Of a DNA stretch of 64,000 nt, positions 8,288-16,917 are shown in pieces. The translations under genes and the position numbers were made by a program. The notes under the pieces were generated by a model, which saw only the letters and a list, made by a program, of their open reading frames with translations, did no database searches and had not been told where the DNA came from. This stretch comes from a virus. The stretch lies in IMG/VR virus record IMGVR_UViG_3300042261_001430, positions 1 to 64,000 of that record; one strand, given 5' to 3'. How positions within the stretch are numbered: position 1 is the stretch's first letter; each line of letters starts with the position of its first letter.

Positions 8288-9061
8288 ATGGCAACAATCG
8301 ATGGATTTAACACCAAAATGGTATTTGGTGCAGCAAAACTTGTAGACGGTAGACAGTACAAAGTAGTTCTTGAGGATCTCAAGATTAAGACAAAGATCGT
8401 TTCTTATCGAAAGGAATGGGAAGGTAAGAAGGGATTGTCTGGTGTTGAATATGACAAGTTGACACCGGAGAATAAGGAAATCGTAGACAATGCCCCAATC
8501 GAGTATTGGGAACCAAAGGACGGCAAAGAGGCTCAGCCAAAAGCGAAGTTCGAGGATCGTATAACATTCCAATTTAGAGAACCGGAAGAGGATGAAAAGC
8601 GTATTTACCTTCAATTCAAAATGAAGGAGGGCGGCTGGCCTACGCAAAAGCTCAGAGAGTTCGTTACAAAGGCAACTGCTATGCAGATTGATGGTAGCGA
8701 GGGTTTCATGTGGGGCGACATCTTCAAGAAGGGAGATGAATTTGTTGGTATTGTTAAGGCCAATGGAAACATGTACACACTTGAACCAGATAGTGTTGTA
8801 AAGGCAGAGTTAGCACCGCCTATCGTCAAGGGTGATATCACAACTTTGTCTGAGAATGCCCAGAAGCTGTATGCTTTCATCAAGGACAATCTAAATGGCT
8901 CACCAAGAAGTGAGATTGCCAAGAGCCTGAAGACCGGTGCAAACGGTACAATTGGCCCTGAAAACGATGAAAAGGCAAGGTACAATGCCACCTTTGCCGC
9001 ATGGACAGAGATTCGCAGATCAGGCATCATCCCAGATGGCGAAATAATTAAGATTGAGTAG
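8288..9061 (+). CDS. Abundant DNA-metabolism protein, possible SSB, with C-terminal winged helix
   Basis: A 257-residue protein with a TTGGAG ribosome site. The first 175 residues are beta-rich and basic/acidic mixed. The last 75 residues (SENAQKLYAFIKDNLNGS through ARYNATFAAWTEIRRSGII) look like a winged-helix DNA-binding domain. It is followed by a RecA-fold ATPase and an XPF-type nuclease, a typical recombination neighbourhood in which an SSB or annealing protein is expected. The family is not recognised directly, so the SSB role is inference. Its long structured leader and comparatively G/C-rich wobble positions suggest high expression. Confidence 0.55.
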   Translation: MATIDGFNTKMVFGAAKLVDGRQYKVVLEDLKIKTKIVSYRKEWEGKKGLSGVEYDKLTPENKEIVDNAPIEYWEPKDGKEAQPKAKFEDRITFQFREPEEDEKRIYLQFKMKEGGWPTQKLREFVTKATAMQIDGSEGFMWGDIFKKGDEFVGIVKANGNMYTLEPDSVVKAELAPPIVKGDITTLSENAQKLYAFIKDNLNGSPRSEIAKSLKTGANGTIGPENDEKARYNATFAAWTEIRRSGIIPDGEIIKIE

Positions 9062-9133
9062 AAACCGTTCAAACAAGTTGTGGATGTGGGTTGATTACCC
9101 ACGCCACTCCAACATCATATTAAATGTGATGTT

Positions 9134-9298
9134 ATGACAGCCGATATATTAATACCATGTAATGCAACTGAGTTTAACTACATAAAACGATTTTTGTGCC
9201 CGAATGGTGAAAAGGTTTCAGATGTTATCAAGAAATTAGTAATGGATGAGTGCAAAAATCGTCAGTTGTTTGAAGACTTAGTACCTAAAATCAAATAA
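9134..9298 (+). CDS. Small hypothetical protein
   Basis: A 54-codon frame (starting TADILIPCNATEF) fills the gap between the SSB-like and RecA-fold genes. Its second half (GEKVSDVIKKLVMDEC) resembles the helix pair of a ribbon-helix-helix protein, but this is weak. The ribosome site is poor (TGTGATGTT). Plausible but unproven. Confidence 0.4.
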   Translation: MTADILIPCNATEFNYIKRFLCPNGEKVSDVIKKLVMDECKNRQLFEDLVPKIK

Positions 9299-9317
9299 TA
9301 TTTTTTGTGGTGTTATA

Positions 9318-10142
9318 ATGACATTAGACAATATTAGTAATAAAATAAGTGGTGAAATGGTTGGGTTGCCTGCGTGCGAAGTAGTATACCCGTTATTGAT
9401 TTCACTTCATGGAGAAACAAAACGAGGCAAAACTTTCTTTGCATCATCGTTTCCCAATGCGTTTCTGATTGATTTCCCTCCAATAAAAATGAAGTTTGGG
9501 AAGGTAGAAATTGACAAAGCAGCATTAACGCGAACAGTTGGCGAAGGATTTAGAAGTCTTTTCATGCCCATTGTAGAGAATGGAGAAATATCTTGGATTC
9601 CAAAGATAGGTGGATTTAATTACCAGATTCAGTACAACTTTGTAAAGTCTTGGGATATGTTCCAAGAGACGGTTGAGAAGGCTAAGATGTTTGCCGAATC
9701 ACTTGACCCAAAAGATGGTAGAGTTTGGGTTGTAATTGATGACACTTATAGATGGAGAGGGCTTGAAGTTCTAAATTGGCAAGCAAAAAACAATAACAAA
9801 TGGCCCGCTGCTCAGCAATTTGGACAAATCACTCAATTCATGCAAGGGGAACTCACAGCCATTCAAGAATTTGCCAATGTGGTGCTTGTAAATCGTATGG
9901 TAAAGAATTTCGAAACTGGAGAATATGGTGCTCAAATTTATCCTACAGGCTCTGATTATTTGGCAGATGCATCATTAGAAATAACCGAGGAAGTTAGGGA
10001 CAATAAGCTGGTCCAATTGGTTAAAGTATGTTCAAATGGCCATGATAAGTCTTGGATAAGTCAGGATTATTGCTACGAGGTTTTAAATCCGACACCAACG
10101 ACAGTGTTAGAGAAGTTGAAAATTCCAAAGGTGTTGTGGTAA
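9318..10142 (+). CDS. RecA-fold ATPase (Sak4-like / AAA_24)
   Basis: A 274-residue P-loop ATPase. The Walker A is 'LHGETKRGKTFF', a Walker B-like strand is 'WVVIDDTYRW', and a later strand (EFANVVLVNRMV) matches the sensor region of phage nucleotide-binding proteins in the Sak4/AAA_24 group. These are RecA/Rad51-core recombinases or recombination mediators that work with a virus SSB. Gene order (SSB-like, this ATPase, zinc protein, XPF nuclease) supports homologous recombination or replication-restart. A GTGG ribosome site precedes the ATG. Confidence 0.7.
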   Translation: MTLDNISNKISGEMVGLPACEVVYPLLISLHGETKRGKTFFASSFPNAFLIDFPPIKMKFGKVEIDKAALTRTVGEGFRSLFMPIVENGEISWIPKIGGFNYQIQYNFVKSWDMFQETVEKAKMFAESLDPKDGRVWVVIDDTYRWRGLEVLNWQAKNNNKWPAAQQFGQITQFMQGELTAIQEFANVVLVNRMVKNFETGEYGAQIYPTGSDYLADASLEITEEVRDNKLVQLVKVCSNGHDKSWISQDYCYEVLNPTPTTVLEKLKIPKVLW

Positions 10143-10144
10143 AA

Positions 10145-10729
10145 ATGTCCATTAATTCTACGTATTATAAATGCCCGTGTTGTGAAAATGTTCTTTGTTC
10201 ATATGACGATAGTGGGTATGGAATTGTAATAAAAAAGCCCAAATTCAAGTGTAATGAATGTGGATTTGAATCTGATTACGTTTCTGCAAAAATTGATCGG
10301 GTAGTCGCTATAAGCATCCGCGATTTGATAGTAGAAGAACTGAAGATGTATTCTGGTATAGTCGAGATTGGAGACCTTACTAGAAACGTTGCCAAGAATC
10401 TTGAATATCCTGGCAGCATATCAGTTGATTATGAATCAAAGCTATTCGATGGTGTGTTGAAGACAATGATTGACATTACAAAAAACGTCTCTTTGATAAA
10501 GACACACGAAGGGAAAACGTGGGTTGTTTTAACCAAAGATATCAAGAAAGAAAAATTATCAAAATTTCTTGAGGTAACCATTGAATTCGATACCGATTTG
10601 GAAGAGTCTTGCATGTCCTCTGGTTATCATATTCCCATAGAATTAACGAAAGAAGAACAAGATGAACTTCGAAATGATATTTTCAATTATGCAGCGCAAA
10701 GGGCAGAACAGGTGTCACGTAAGAAATGA
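10145..10729 (+). CDS. Zinc-ribbon hypothetical protein
   Basis: The ATG at 10145 lies two bases after the ATPase stop; an upstream frame start would overlap that gene by 90 bases and is unlikely. The 194-residue product starts with a zinc ribbon (CPCCENVLC and CNECGF), followed by a helical region that could be a winged helix (IRDLIVEELKMYSG). It overlaps the XPF-type nuclease by four bases, so the two are probably coupled. A DNA-binding partner in recombination is inferred. Confidence 0.55.
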   Translation: MSINSTYYKCPCCENVLCSYDDSGYGIVIKKPKFKCNECGFESDYVSAKIDRVVAISIRDLIVEELKMYSGIVEIGDLTRNVAKNLEYPGSISVDYESKLFDGVLKTMIDITKNVSLIKTHEGKTWVVLTKDIKKEKLSKFLEVTIEFDTDLEESCMSSGYHIPIELTKEEQDELRNDIFNYAAQRAEQVSRKK

Positions 10730-11352
10730 GTATTGTATGTGACACGCGGGAAAAGAATATTGAGAGAATCCAAACTCTCATTTTAGATTTGCCCGATGTG
10801 TATTTAGATAGGTGTCCTCAATTTGAGTTCAAGTGTCTTGGGCTCAACTTGGGGGACTATTTAATTGAGAATGAAGGATCTCAAATTTGTATCGAGCGGA
10901 AATCAATTGGCGATTTTGCTGCAACCTACACGAATTTAAAAGACCGGCTTCATAAAATGCGAATGGAATATGATAGGGTTGGTCTTTTGTTGGAGGGAAC
11001 CTATAAGGTTATAAATGGACAAGTTTATCTATTGGAAGGTAGTGATTTTGTGCCAAGAATGAAGTATTCCACATATTCAAATTTCTTGACACATCAAGCA
11101 GAACTTGGGACTCACATCTATTATACCATGAACTTTGATGAGTCTTTTTATCGACTAATCGAGATTCACGACTATCTTCCAAAGTTAGAGACACCAACAA
11201 CACTAAAATGTAAATCACCTTTGGAATGGCTTATGATGCTTCCTGGTATTGGAAAAGTTGCAATCCAAAAAATGAAAGCTGATTATGCTAGTCCTTTGGA
11301 GGCAATAAATAACTTACCCAAAAAAGCAAAAGAAATGATTTCGAAATGGTGA
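10726..11352 (+). CDS. ERCC4/XPF-type structure-specific endonuclease
   Basis: The 208-residue protein has the ERCC4 nuclease motifs: 'IVCDTREKN' at the start, 'GDYLIEN' and 'ICIERKSIGDFAATY' (ERK-x3-D). A C-terminal helix-hairpin-helix follows (LMMLPGIGKVAIQKM). This is the size and layout of the compact archaeal XPF/Mus81 form without helicase. The family cuts branched DNA such as flaps and recombination intermediates. The ATG overlaps the preceding stop. Confidence 0.85.
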   Translation: MSIVCDTREKNIERIQTLILDLPDVYLDRCPQFEFKCLGLNLGDYLIENEGSQICIERKSIGDFAATYTNLKDRLHKMRMEYDRVGLLLEGTYKVINGQVYLLEGSDFVPRMKYSTYSNFLTHQAELGTHIYYTMNFDESFYRLIEIHDYLPKLETPTTLKCKSPLEWLMMLPGIGKVAIQKMKADYASPLEAINNLPKKAKEMISKW

Positions 11353-11358
11353 GATAAT

Positions 11359-11559
11359 ATGGAAGACACGGAATATTTGAAGGGTGATACTGTGATTATG
11401 AACGGTATCAGTGGAACGGTTACGGGTCACGGCGAGTTCGGAGGACTTTGGATTCGTCTCGGAGAAAGCCATTATTCCCAATTGCATAGAGATGGATATG
11501 ATTTTGTATGTCACGCTCCACCGCCTATTAAACCATGTGGGTGCGGTGGCTGTGATTGA
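11359..11559 (+). CDS. Small protein with Cys-rich tail
   Basis: A 66-residue protein. A short beta part (GDTVIMNGISGTVTGHGEF) looks like an SH3-type barrel, and the tail ends 'KPCGCGGCD'. Function unknown. It ends directly before a repeated hairpin element. Confidence 0.5.
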   Translation: MEDTEYLKGDTVIMNGISGTVTGHGEFGGLWIRLGESHYSQLHRDGYDFVCHAPPPIKPCGCGGCD

Positions 11560-11562
11560 ACC

Positions 11563-11667
11563 GGTAAAGTCGGGACTACAGGTAATATATTCTCGACCAG
11601 TTTAGGGGAGGGAGGAAGAGGAATTTTTGCCTTCACTTGGGGAAGGGCAAAAATTCGGATTTCCGAC
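11563..11667 (+). repeat. Copy 1 of a 105-base intergenic hairpin element
   Basis: Homologous to 55681-55781. Shared blocks are GGTWAAG, ACTACAGGYAAYAT, GGGGAG-GAGG, and a long inverted repeat GAATTTTTGCC (11621-11631) with GGGCAAAAATTC (11645-11656). The bases between the arms differ. Neither copy contains a credible ORF. Confidence 0.65.
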
Positions 11668-11670
11668 ATT

Positions 11671-11901
11671 ATGGAAATAGTAAAAGATGAAAAACTATCA
11701 GAATGGGACGAAAAATCTGGATTAATGATGCATGGGTGCGGATCGCTTGCTTATATGGATATGATGATGGAGGACCATCTAGTTACCCTCAGCAATGGGG
11801 CGCATGTTCATGTTGGAATGCTACCAAATCAGAGTCCAACGATGGATGATGTTATAGCTCAGCTTATTAAAAGAGGAGAATATATAACATATGATAGATG
11901 A
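11671..11901 (+). CDS. Small hypothetical protein
   Basis: A 76-residue acidic protein, rich in Met and His in the middle (LMMHGCGSLAYMDMMMEDHL), with no clear ribosome site. It follows the repeated hairpin directly, so its translation may depend on that structure. Not recognised. Confidence 0.45.
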   Translation: MEIVKDEKLSEWDEKSGLMMHGCGSLAYMDMMMEDHLVTLSNGAHVHVGMLPNQSPTMDDVIAQLIKRGEYITYDR

Positions 11902-11932
11902 TGAAACGTGGACATGCACGATCGAGCTTATT

Positions 11933-11950
11933 CTCGGATATTTATATCTT
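11933..11950 (+). promoter_or_regulatory. Archaeal TATA promoter
   Basis: CGGATATTTATATCTTAG lies about 30 bases upstream of the membrane microprotein start at 11974, and so could drive it and the macrodomain gene. Confidence 0.5.
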
Positions 11951-11973
11951 AGGTTTTATGGATAGTGATAAAT

Positions 11974-12060
11974 ATGGGTTTTAATATATTGATTGATATG
12001 ATCGTTATGGTTGTGTTATTGGTCTTTTTATATCTCGCGTTTGGCGGTGAGTGTCAATGA
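11974..12060 (+). CDS. 28-residue membrane microprotein
   Basis: ATG at 11974 to TGA at 12060. The peptide is almost all one transmembrane helix (ILIDMIVMVVLLVFLYLAF). Its stop overlaps the macrodomain gene start by ATGA, which supports real translation. Similar single-helix microproteins occur elsewhere in the window (33445, 41380). Role unknown. Confidence 0.5.
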   Translation: MGFNILIDMIVMVVLLVFLYLAFGGECQ

Positions 12061-12722
12061 TTGGTAAATTTAATATAACATTTGTTGATATAGATCCTAA
12101 AGTCCATATGGCATTTGATGATATGTTTCAGGAGTATCCAAACATAAACGCGGAGCTTATCAATGATTTTAGTGACATAGAGACACCTTTTGATGTTATA
12201 ATAACTGCCGGAAATTCTTATGGTATGATGGATGGTGGGTTTGACGATGCTGTGCGAAGGTATTTCGCGCAAAACGATGATGGGACATATGTTATAGAGA
12301 GAGCTGTGCAGAGTCATATTCAAGAAGAATATAATGGTTTTTTGCCAGTTGGATCAGCCACAGTAGTTGGATATAGAGATGATACGGTTGGAGAGAAATA
12401 TGTTTGTTATGCCCCTACTATGGAGGTGCCTAAGATAGTACCCCCTAGAAATGCGTATAATGCCTTTTACGGTGCTTTAACCGCACTTTCGCAGTGGTGG
12501 TGGGGATGGGGCGAAACATCCGATATAAACGCTATATGCTCAGCATTTTGTACCCATACGGGCAAGGTAGATCCAATGGTTTCTGCCAGACAAATGAAAC
12601 TTGCATATGATCACTTTATGAAGCCATTGAATCCTTATGGATGGACGGGTATTGTTCGACGCGAATTTGAAATAAACGCTGTCAATAGCTCTAGTTTGGT
12701 ATTGGAAAGGTTCCGAGAATAG
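12057..12722 (+). CDS. Macrodomain (ADP-ribose-binding) protein
   Basis: The ATG at 12057 has GGTGA seven bases upstream; a GTG two codons earlier is also in frame. The 222-residue product has the macrodomain core: strand 'PFDVIITAGNSYGMMDGGFD' (the NxxG-MxxGxD loop), then 'GSATVVGYRDD' and the strand 'KYVCYAPTM'. Macrodomains bind or remove ADP-ribose. A NADAR protein, another ADP-ribose enzyme, is encoded at 55.8 kb, so together they may reverse ADP-ribosylation used by the host in defence. Related macro-like proteins also occur as phage tail-region genes, so another role is possible. Confidence 0.75.
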   Translation: MIGKFNITFVDIDPKVHMAFDDMFQEYPNINAELINDFSDIETPFDVIITAGNSYGMMDGGFDDAVRRYFAQNDDGTYVIERAVQSHIQEEYNGFLPVGSATVVGYRDDTVGEKYVCYAPTMEVPKIVPPRNAYNAFYGALTALSQWWWGWGETSDINAICSAFCTHTGKVDPMVSARQMKLAYDHFMKPLNPYGWTGIVRREFEINAVNSSSLVLERFRE

Positions 12723-12730
12723 AGACCATC

Positions 12731-12745
12731 GATAGGTTTAAATAC
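12731..12745 (+). promoter_or_regulatory. Archaeal TATA promoter for the nrdG-nrdD cluster
   Basis: GATAGGTTTAAATAC predicts a start near 12765. The roughly 80-base leader contains the hairpin AGTGG...CCACT (about 12800-12820) before nrdG. Confidence 0.55.
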
Positions 12746-12845
12746 TTTCGAGTTTTACGTTTATCCTATCTTGCTATGTCGAGGACATATGCCTTCTTTT
12801 AGTGGAAATTATAGCCACTGATATATAAAAATAAGAGTGGATGCT

Positions 12846-13268
12846 ATGCTATTTAGATGTGCCGGAATTACCGATTCTATGATTGATGTACCTGGGAAAA
12901 TAGCCCTCGCGGTTTTCTTTCAAGGATGTTCGTTTGGTTGTGATGAGTGTCAAAATCCTGAACTACAAGACTTCAATGGTGGGTTTAGTAAGGATACAAA
13001 CGATATAATAGATTTAATGGAGAGTCATGGTGATTTTTATGAGGCCCTATGCTTAACAGGTGGAGATCCACTTTTTCAAAAAGATGCGGTTAGAGATTTA
13101 GTCGGGAAGTCAAAATTTTATAATGTGTTATATACAGGGCATTATTATAATGATATACCATATGATATCATATCGCTATTTGATATGGTTGTGGATGGCC
13201 CTTATGTCAAAGAATTAAGGTCAGGTGGCTTTCCAGCATCGTCTAATCAGAAAATATACTATAGGTGA
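12846..13268 (+). CDS. nrdG: Anaerobic ribonucleotide reductase activating protein NrdG
   Basis: A radical SAM activase. The [4Fe-4S]-binding motif is 'CSFGCDECQNP' (C-x3-C-x2-C), with 'ALCLTGGDPLFQ' as the SAM-binding GGD/GE-type strand. It installs the glycyl radical on NrdD, encoded two genes downstream. The product is 140 residues, close to compact NrdG forms. I chose the ATG at 12846 with GAGTGG upstream; a GTG at 12837 is in frame. Promoter and hairpin leader precede it. Confidence 0.88.
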   Translation: MLFRCAGITDSMIDVPGKIALAVFFQGCSFGCDECQNPELQDFNGGFSKDTNDIIDLMESHGDFYEALCLTGGDPLFQKDAVRDLVGKSKFYNVLYTGHYYNDIPYDIISLFDMVVDGPYVKELRSGGFPASSNQKIYYR

Positions 13269-13275
13269 ATAAAAA

Positions 13276-13803
13276 ATGCTACTGACAGGAAAACAAATTA
13301 TAGAAGATAAAATAGTTTCGGATTGTATTGACAATGATAAGCAAGAGCAGATGAGTGGTGTCGATCTCACTGTAAATAAAATAGAAAAGTTTATTGGTCC
13401 TGGAACTATTGATTTTGATAACGCTGCTCGTATGTTGCCAACGACCGAGCTTGTGACTGATTTTAGTGCAGATCCAAGCAAGCTTTTATCGGAAGGAAAT
13501 TATTTAATTACATTTAATGAAACAGTGAGCATTCCGGATGATTGTATGGGATTCGCGGTGCCTAGATCAACGCTTTTGAGAATGGGTGCAACGATGGAAA
13601 CCGCGTTCTGGGATGCTGGTTATACTGGAAAATCAAAGGCATTATTAGTTGTTTATAATACTCATGGAATATTAGTACATGAGAATGCAAAGTTAGCACA
13701 AATCGCCTTTATTAAGATTGGCAAAAAGGCTGAAAAGCTTTACAGGGGTGCCTACCAAAATGAAGGGGAATTATTGTCAAAAGCCATTTTTAGAAAGGAC
13801 TGA
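13276..13803 (+). CDS. dUTPase / dCTP deaminase family protein
   Basis: A 175-residue trimeric dUTPase-fold protein with 'GVDLTVNKI' (motif I), 'PRSTLLRMGA' (motif II), 'WDAGYTGKSKALLVV' (motif III) and 'AKLAQIAFIKI' (motif IV). These match archaeal dCTP deaminase/dUTPase enzymes, which supply dUMP for thymidylate synthesis and keep uracil out of DNA. A thymidylate synthase is encoded at 60 kb. Whether it deaminates dCTP, hydrolyses dUTP or does both cannot be decided by eye. It sits between nrdG and nrdD. Confidence 0.8.
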   Translation: MLLTGKQIIEDKIVSDCIDNDKQEQMSGVDLTVNKIEKFIGPGTIDFDNAARMLPTTELVTDFSADPSKLLSEGNYLITFNETVSIPDDCMGFAVPRSTLLRMGATMETAFWDAGYTGKSKALLVVYNTHGILVHENAKLAQIAFIKIGKKAEKLYRGAYQNEGELLSKAIFRKD

Positions 13804-13812
13804 GGAGATGGT

Positions 13813-15708
13813 TTGGTGCGCGTTGAAAATACATTTTCTGAGCCTTTTGATGATTGGTATAACAATTTAAATCAGAGTGAAAAAACTAGAAGCCTTCTTG
13901 ATATAGAAGGCATCTCCCGAAGATGTCTTGATGTCGGTGATATGTCCCATGCTTACTTTACTAAACGGTTCACTGATGTGACTATTGACAGCAATGCAAA
14001 TTCTGGAGAAGAAATCAGTCCAAATAATTATGGAGCTGAGATAGTAAAAGGCATTCAGAAGTTGGAAGGGTTTTATTTGCTTCATCGATATGCAACAAAA
14101 AGATTCGGTGAAGACAAGGCAGCAAACCTATTAAATTCTATTGTTAAAGGTGATATTTACTTCCATGACTCTTCAGGTGTTGGCATCCAAGAAGTTTATT
14201 GTACAAGTGTTAGTACGATGCCAATTATGACAGAAGGCCGTCCGTATGGCCCACTTCATAGCTTGCCACCAAAAAGAGCTGATAGTTTTATGGCACAGTG
14301 CATAGAATTTTGCATGGATCTTTCGCAACAGTTCGCGGGTGCCGTGGCTCTTGCTGACTTGTTTATAAATTATGCGTGGTATGCCAAAAATGAGGGGCTT
14401 TCTGATAGCGTTATTATAAATGACTGCCAAAAATTTGTTCATGTGACTAATAATACTTTTAGGGTTGGATCTCAGTCACCCTTCTCGAATCTGAGTATTT
14501 TTGATATGCCCAATTTGAAAAAGGTATTTGAACATCATGTATATCCGGATGGCACGCATGTAGACTTTGAATATGTGATGCACATACAGAAATTATTTGC
14601 AGAATGGTTTGCAAAAGGAGATCCTAGCAGCGGCTTGCCATACCGGTTTCCAGTTGTAACAATGAATATATATTGTGATGAAAATAAAAACATTGTTGAT
14701 AAGGAGTTCCTAGATTTTGTTGCAAAAGTGAATACTGAAAAGGGATGCTTCAATATTTATGTTAATAGCGGTGAAAAGATTGCTAGCTGTTGTCGATTGG
14801 TAAACGATCGCGAGAGAATGCAATTTAAGGTTGATACATTTGGAAATGGCGGTATGAATCTTGGATCGCATAGAGTCGTAACAATAAATCTACCAAGGAT
14901 AGCAATCAGGGCTAATGGTGATAAGGAGAAATTCACGAAACTATTACAAGAACGTCTTGAAGATGTTCGCGATTTGCTTTTGATTCATAGAGAGAATATT
15001 GTAAAAAAGAGAATCGAGTCAGGGTTTTTGAAGTTCTTTAATCCGCTGAAGTGGCTTAATTTAAATCGGTATTTTTCAACCATTGGAATAATTGGAATAC
15101 ATGAGATGAATTATTTCATGGGATTCGATATTAGATCAGAAGAAGGAACGAAATTTACTGTAGACACGTTAAATTACATCGAGGACTTTGCGAAAAAGAC
15201 CAGTGTTGAAAACAAATATTCTTATAATGTAGAAGAGATACCTGGTGAAAGTGTAGCATCAAAGCTTTGTCAGAAAGATAAGGTTGTTTTTGGTGATGAT
15301 GCAGTACCCTTTGAGTTGTATTCGAATCAATATATCCCATTAACTGAGGATGTTCCATTGCCAGAAAGGATCATAACTACTGGAAAATTCATGGAAATAC
15401 TTAGTGGTGGAGGCATCTTACATCTAAATGTAAAAGAAAGGATCACCGATTTTGAAGTAATGAAAAAGTTGATATTGTACTCGGTTAAGAATGGTGTCAG
15501 TCATCTTGCTGTGAACTATGGATTTGGCACATGCGCAGATGGACATACTAGCGTGTGCGGGAATTCGAATATTTGTCCAATATGCAGCAAGCCAATAGTT
15601 GATTTTGTTACAAGGGTGATTGGGTATTTCAGTCATGTTTCAAATTGGGGAAAGACAAGAAGGGAGTACGAATTTCCAAGAAGGATTTTCAATGGGGAAG
15701 AGGTTTAA
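13813..15708 (+). CDS. nrdD: Anaerobic (class III) ribonucleoside-triphosphate reductase
   Basis: A 631-residue glycyl-radical enzyme. It has 'LVNSIVKGDIYFHDSSG'-type N-terminal elements, and near the C-terminus a zinc site (CGNSNICPICSKP) followed by the radical loop 'RVIGYFSHVSNWGKTRR'. It reduces ribonucleoside triphosphates to deoxy forms only without oxygen, which is strong evidence for an anaerobic host. No N-terminal ATP-cone is seen, so allosteric activity control may be missing. The start is TTG 13813 or GTG 13816, with GGAGATGG just upstream. Confidence 0.92.
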   Translation: MVRVENTFSEPFDDWYNNLNQSEKTRSLLDIEGISRRCLDVGDMSHAYFTKRFTDVTIDSNANSGEEISPNNYGAEIVKGIQKLEGFYLLHRYATKRFGEDKAANLLNSIVKGDIYFHDSSGVGIQEVYCTSVSTMPIMTEGRPYGPLHSLPPKRADSFMAQCIEFCMDLSQQFAGAVALADLFINYAWYAKNEGLSDSVIINDCQKFVHVTNNTFRVGSQSPFSNLSIFDMPNLKKVFEHHVYPDGTHVDFEYVMHIQKLFAEWFAKGDPSSGLPYRFPVVTMNIYCDENKNIVDKEFLDFVAKVNTEKGCFNIYVNSGEKIASCCRLVNDRERMQFKVDTFGNGGMNLGSHRVVTINLPRIAIRANGDKEKFTKLLQERLEDVRDLLLIHRENIVKKRIESGFLKFFNPLKWLNLNRYFSTIGIIGIHEMNYFMGFDIRSEEGTKFTVDTLNYIEDFAKKTSVENKYSYNVEEIPGESVASKLCQKDKVVFGDDAVPFELYSNQYIPLTEDVPLPERIITTGKFMEILSGGGILHLNVKERITDFEVMKKLILYSVKNGVSHLAVNYGFGTCADGHTSVCGNSNICPICSKPIVDFVTRVIGYFSHVSNWGKTRREYEFPRRIFNGEEV

Positions 15709-15736
15709 CTCTACCTTATTTTTTTGGTGATTTGCT

Positions 15737-16000
15737 ATGATTAGAAGACCAAATTATGACCATATCAAGGAAATGGAAAGTGCTATTCGAATCCATGAAA
15801 TTAACATGAGAGCAGGGAAAGAAAAGGGGTCTATTAAAGCTAGCCCGCGTACAGGAACAGTAACAATTAGCAAATGCTGTGGATATAACACGGGATATCT
15901 TGAATATACATTTTGCCCCAGTGATCACTTTGCATGGTATAATGAGTATGGTGTAGGATCAGCGAAACCTATAAATAGGGTAAGGGGAGAAAAGCTTTAA
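15737..16000 (+). CDS. Small protein with shared PNY-IKELE N-terminal motif
   Basis: An 87-residue protein with a GGTGAT ribosome site. Its start 'RRPNYDHIKEMESAI' is shared with proteins at 39181, 39850 and 48869, whose remaining sequences differ. The body contains 'KCCGYNTGYLEYTFCPSDHF'. Function unknown. The common N-terminus suggests a targeting or docking signal. Confidence 0.55.
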   Translation: MIRRPNYDHIKEMESAIRIHEINMRAGKEKGSIKASPRTGTVTISKCCGYNTGYLEYTFCPSDHFAWYNEYGVGSAKPINRVRGEKL

Positions 16001-16013
16001 AGTCGGTGTTTTT

Positions 16014-16277
16014 ATGATTTCGGCAGACAAAATTTCAGACAGTGGATTCACATTCATTTGTGATAATCAGCGACCGTTTAATGGAATGCTACCAATTACT
16101 CAGGAAGAGGCCGATTTGCTGATGGCAGAACTCCAGTTGGTATTGGAAAGATGGGGATTTGACATTGCTATGGTCGGGGAAAACGTCGAGGTCATGCGAT
16201 TACAAGGGCGCATGATGTTTAATAAATTTTACAAAATGATGGACGAAATGTTTGTTAATCAGAGCGGTGAACAATGA
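16014..16277 (+). CDS. Small helical hypothetical protein
   Basis: An 87-residue protein with a long amphipathic middle (TQEEADLLMAELQLVLERW). GTGTTT lies upstream and it overlaps the following gene by ATGA. Not recognised. Confidence 0.5.
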   Translation: MISADKISDSGFTFICDNQRPFNGMLPITQEEADLLMAELQLVLERWGFDIAMVGENVEVMRLQGRMMFNKFYKMMDEMFVNQSGEQ

Positions 16278-16534
16278 TGATAAATAAAGAGGATATTCAA
16301 GATGAAAAACTCTTGAAAGATACAATGAATTGGTTTGATAATCACGATTCTATTGAGAACATCAGATGTGCTCATTGTGGAAGCGATGATGTTTTTGGAA
16401 GAAGTGAATCCAGTTATCATAATCATGGTATTCATGGAATGCATTTAGATGAGATCTATGAATGCGGGACTTGTGGAAAATATACTAAAACTGTTTGGAA
16501 ATTAGCTAAGGTGGTTGCTCTCAATGAAGGATAA
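16274..16534 (+). CDS. Zinc-finger protein
   Basis: The 86-residue product has a two-knuckle zinc site (CAHCGSDDVF and CGTCGKYT) around a His-rich middle (SYHNHGIHGMH). It begins in an ATGA overlap and ends within the next start. Zinc mini-proteins are very frequent in this genome. Role unknown. Confidence 0.55.
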   Translation: MMINKEDIQDEKLLKDTMNWFDNHDSIENIRCAHCGSDDVFGRSESSYHNHGIHGMHLDEIYECGTCGKYTKTVWKLAKVVALNEG

Positions 16535-16916
16535 CTGTGGATGGAAGGAAGGGTGTGGATGCTTAAGCCTTTTCCAATCAAAATATTGCGCGCGAGATAC
16601 TGGAAATCCAGATGTTTGTTCCGAGAATTGTAAGAAAATTTCAAGGGAGAAAATGGAGGAACTGTCAGATTTTATTCATGACATGTGGACTCGTTGGATG
16701 ACGGTCCTGTTTCAGAGATGTACTAAAAAGACAGAAGATGGCGAGGTAATGTCCCTGATAAACGATGATGGTACCGTTACGATTCCAAAGTGGGCGGTTG
16801 ACCGTTGGATGAGGCAGATGTATACTGATTATGAGAACTTGCCTGAATGTGAAAAGGACACGGATCGAATTGAGGCAAAAAGAATTATGAAAATCATGAA
16901 TTTTCGGGAGTGGTAG
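16524..16916 (+). CDS. Cys-rich hypothetical protein
   Basis: The ATG at 16524 has GGTGG upstream; an in-frame TTG at 16515 is less likely. The 130-residue product begins with many Cys (CGWKEGCGCL, YCARDTG, CSENCKKI), and the rest is helical with 'VDRWMRQMYTDYENL', typical of phage proteins of unknown function. Overlaps its neighbour by 11 bases. Confidence 0.5.
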   Translation: MKDNCGWKEGCGCLSLFQSKYCARDTGNPDVCSENCKKISREKMEELSDFIHDMWTRWMTVLFQRCTKKTEDGEVMSLINDDGTVTIPKWAVDRWMRQMYTDYENLPECEKDTDRIEAKRIMKIMNFREW

Positions 16917-16917
16917 T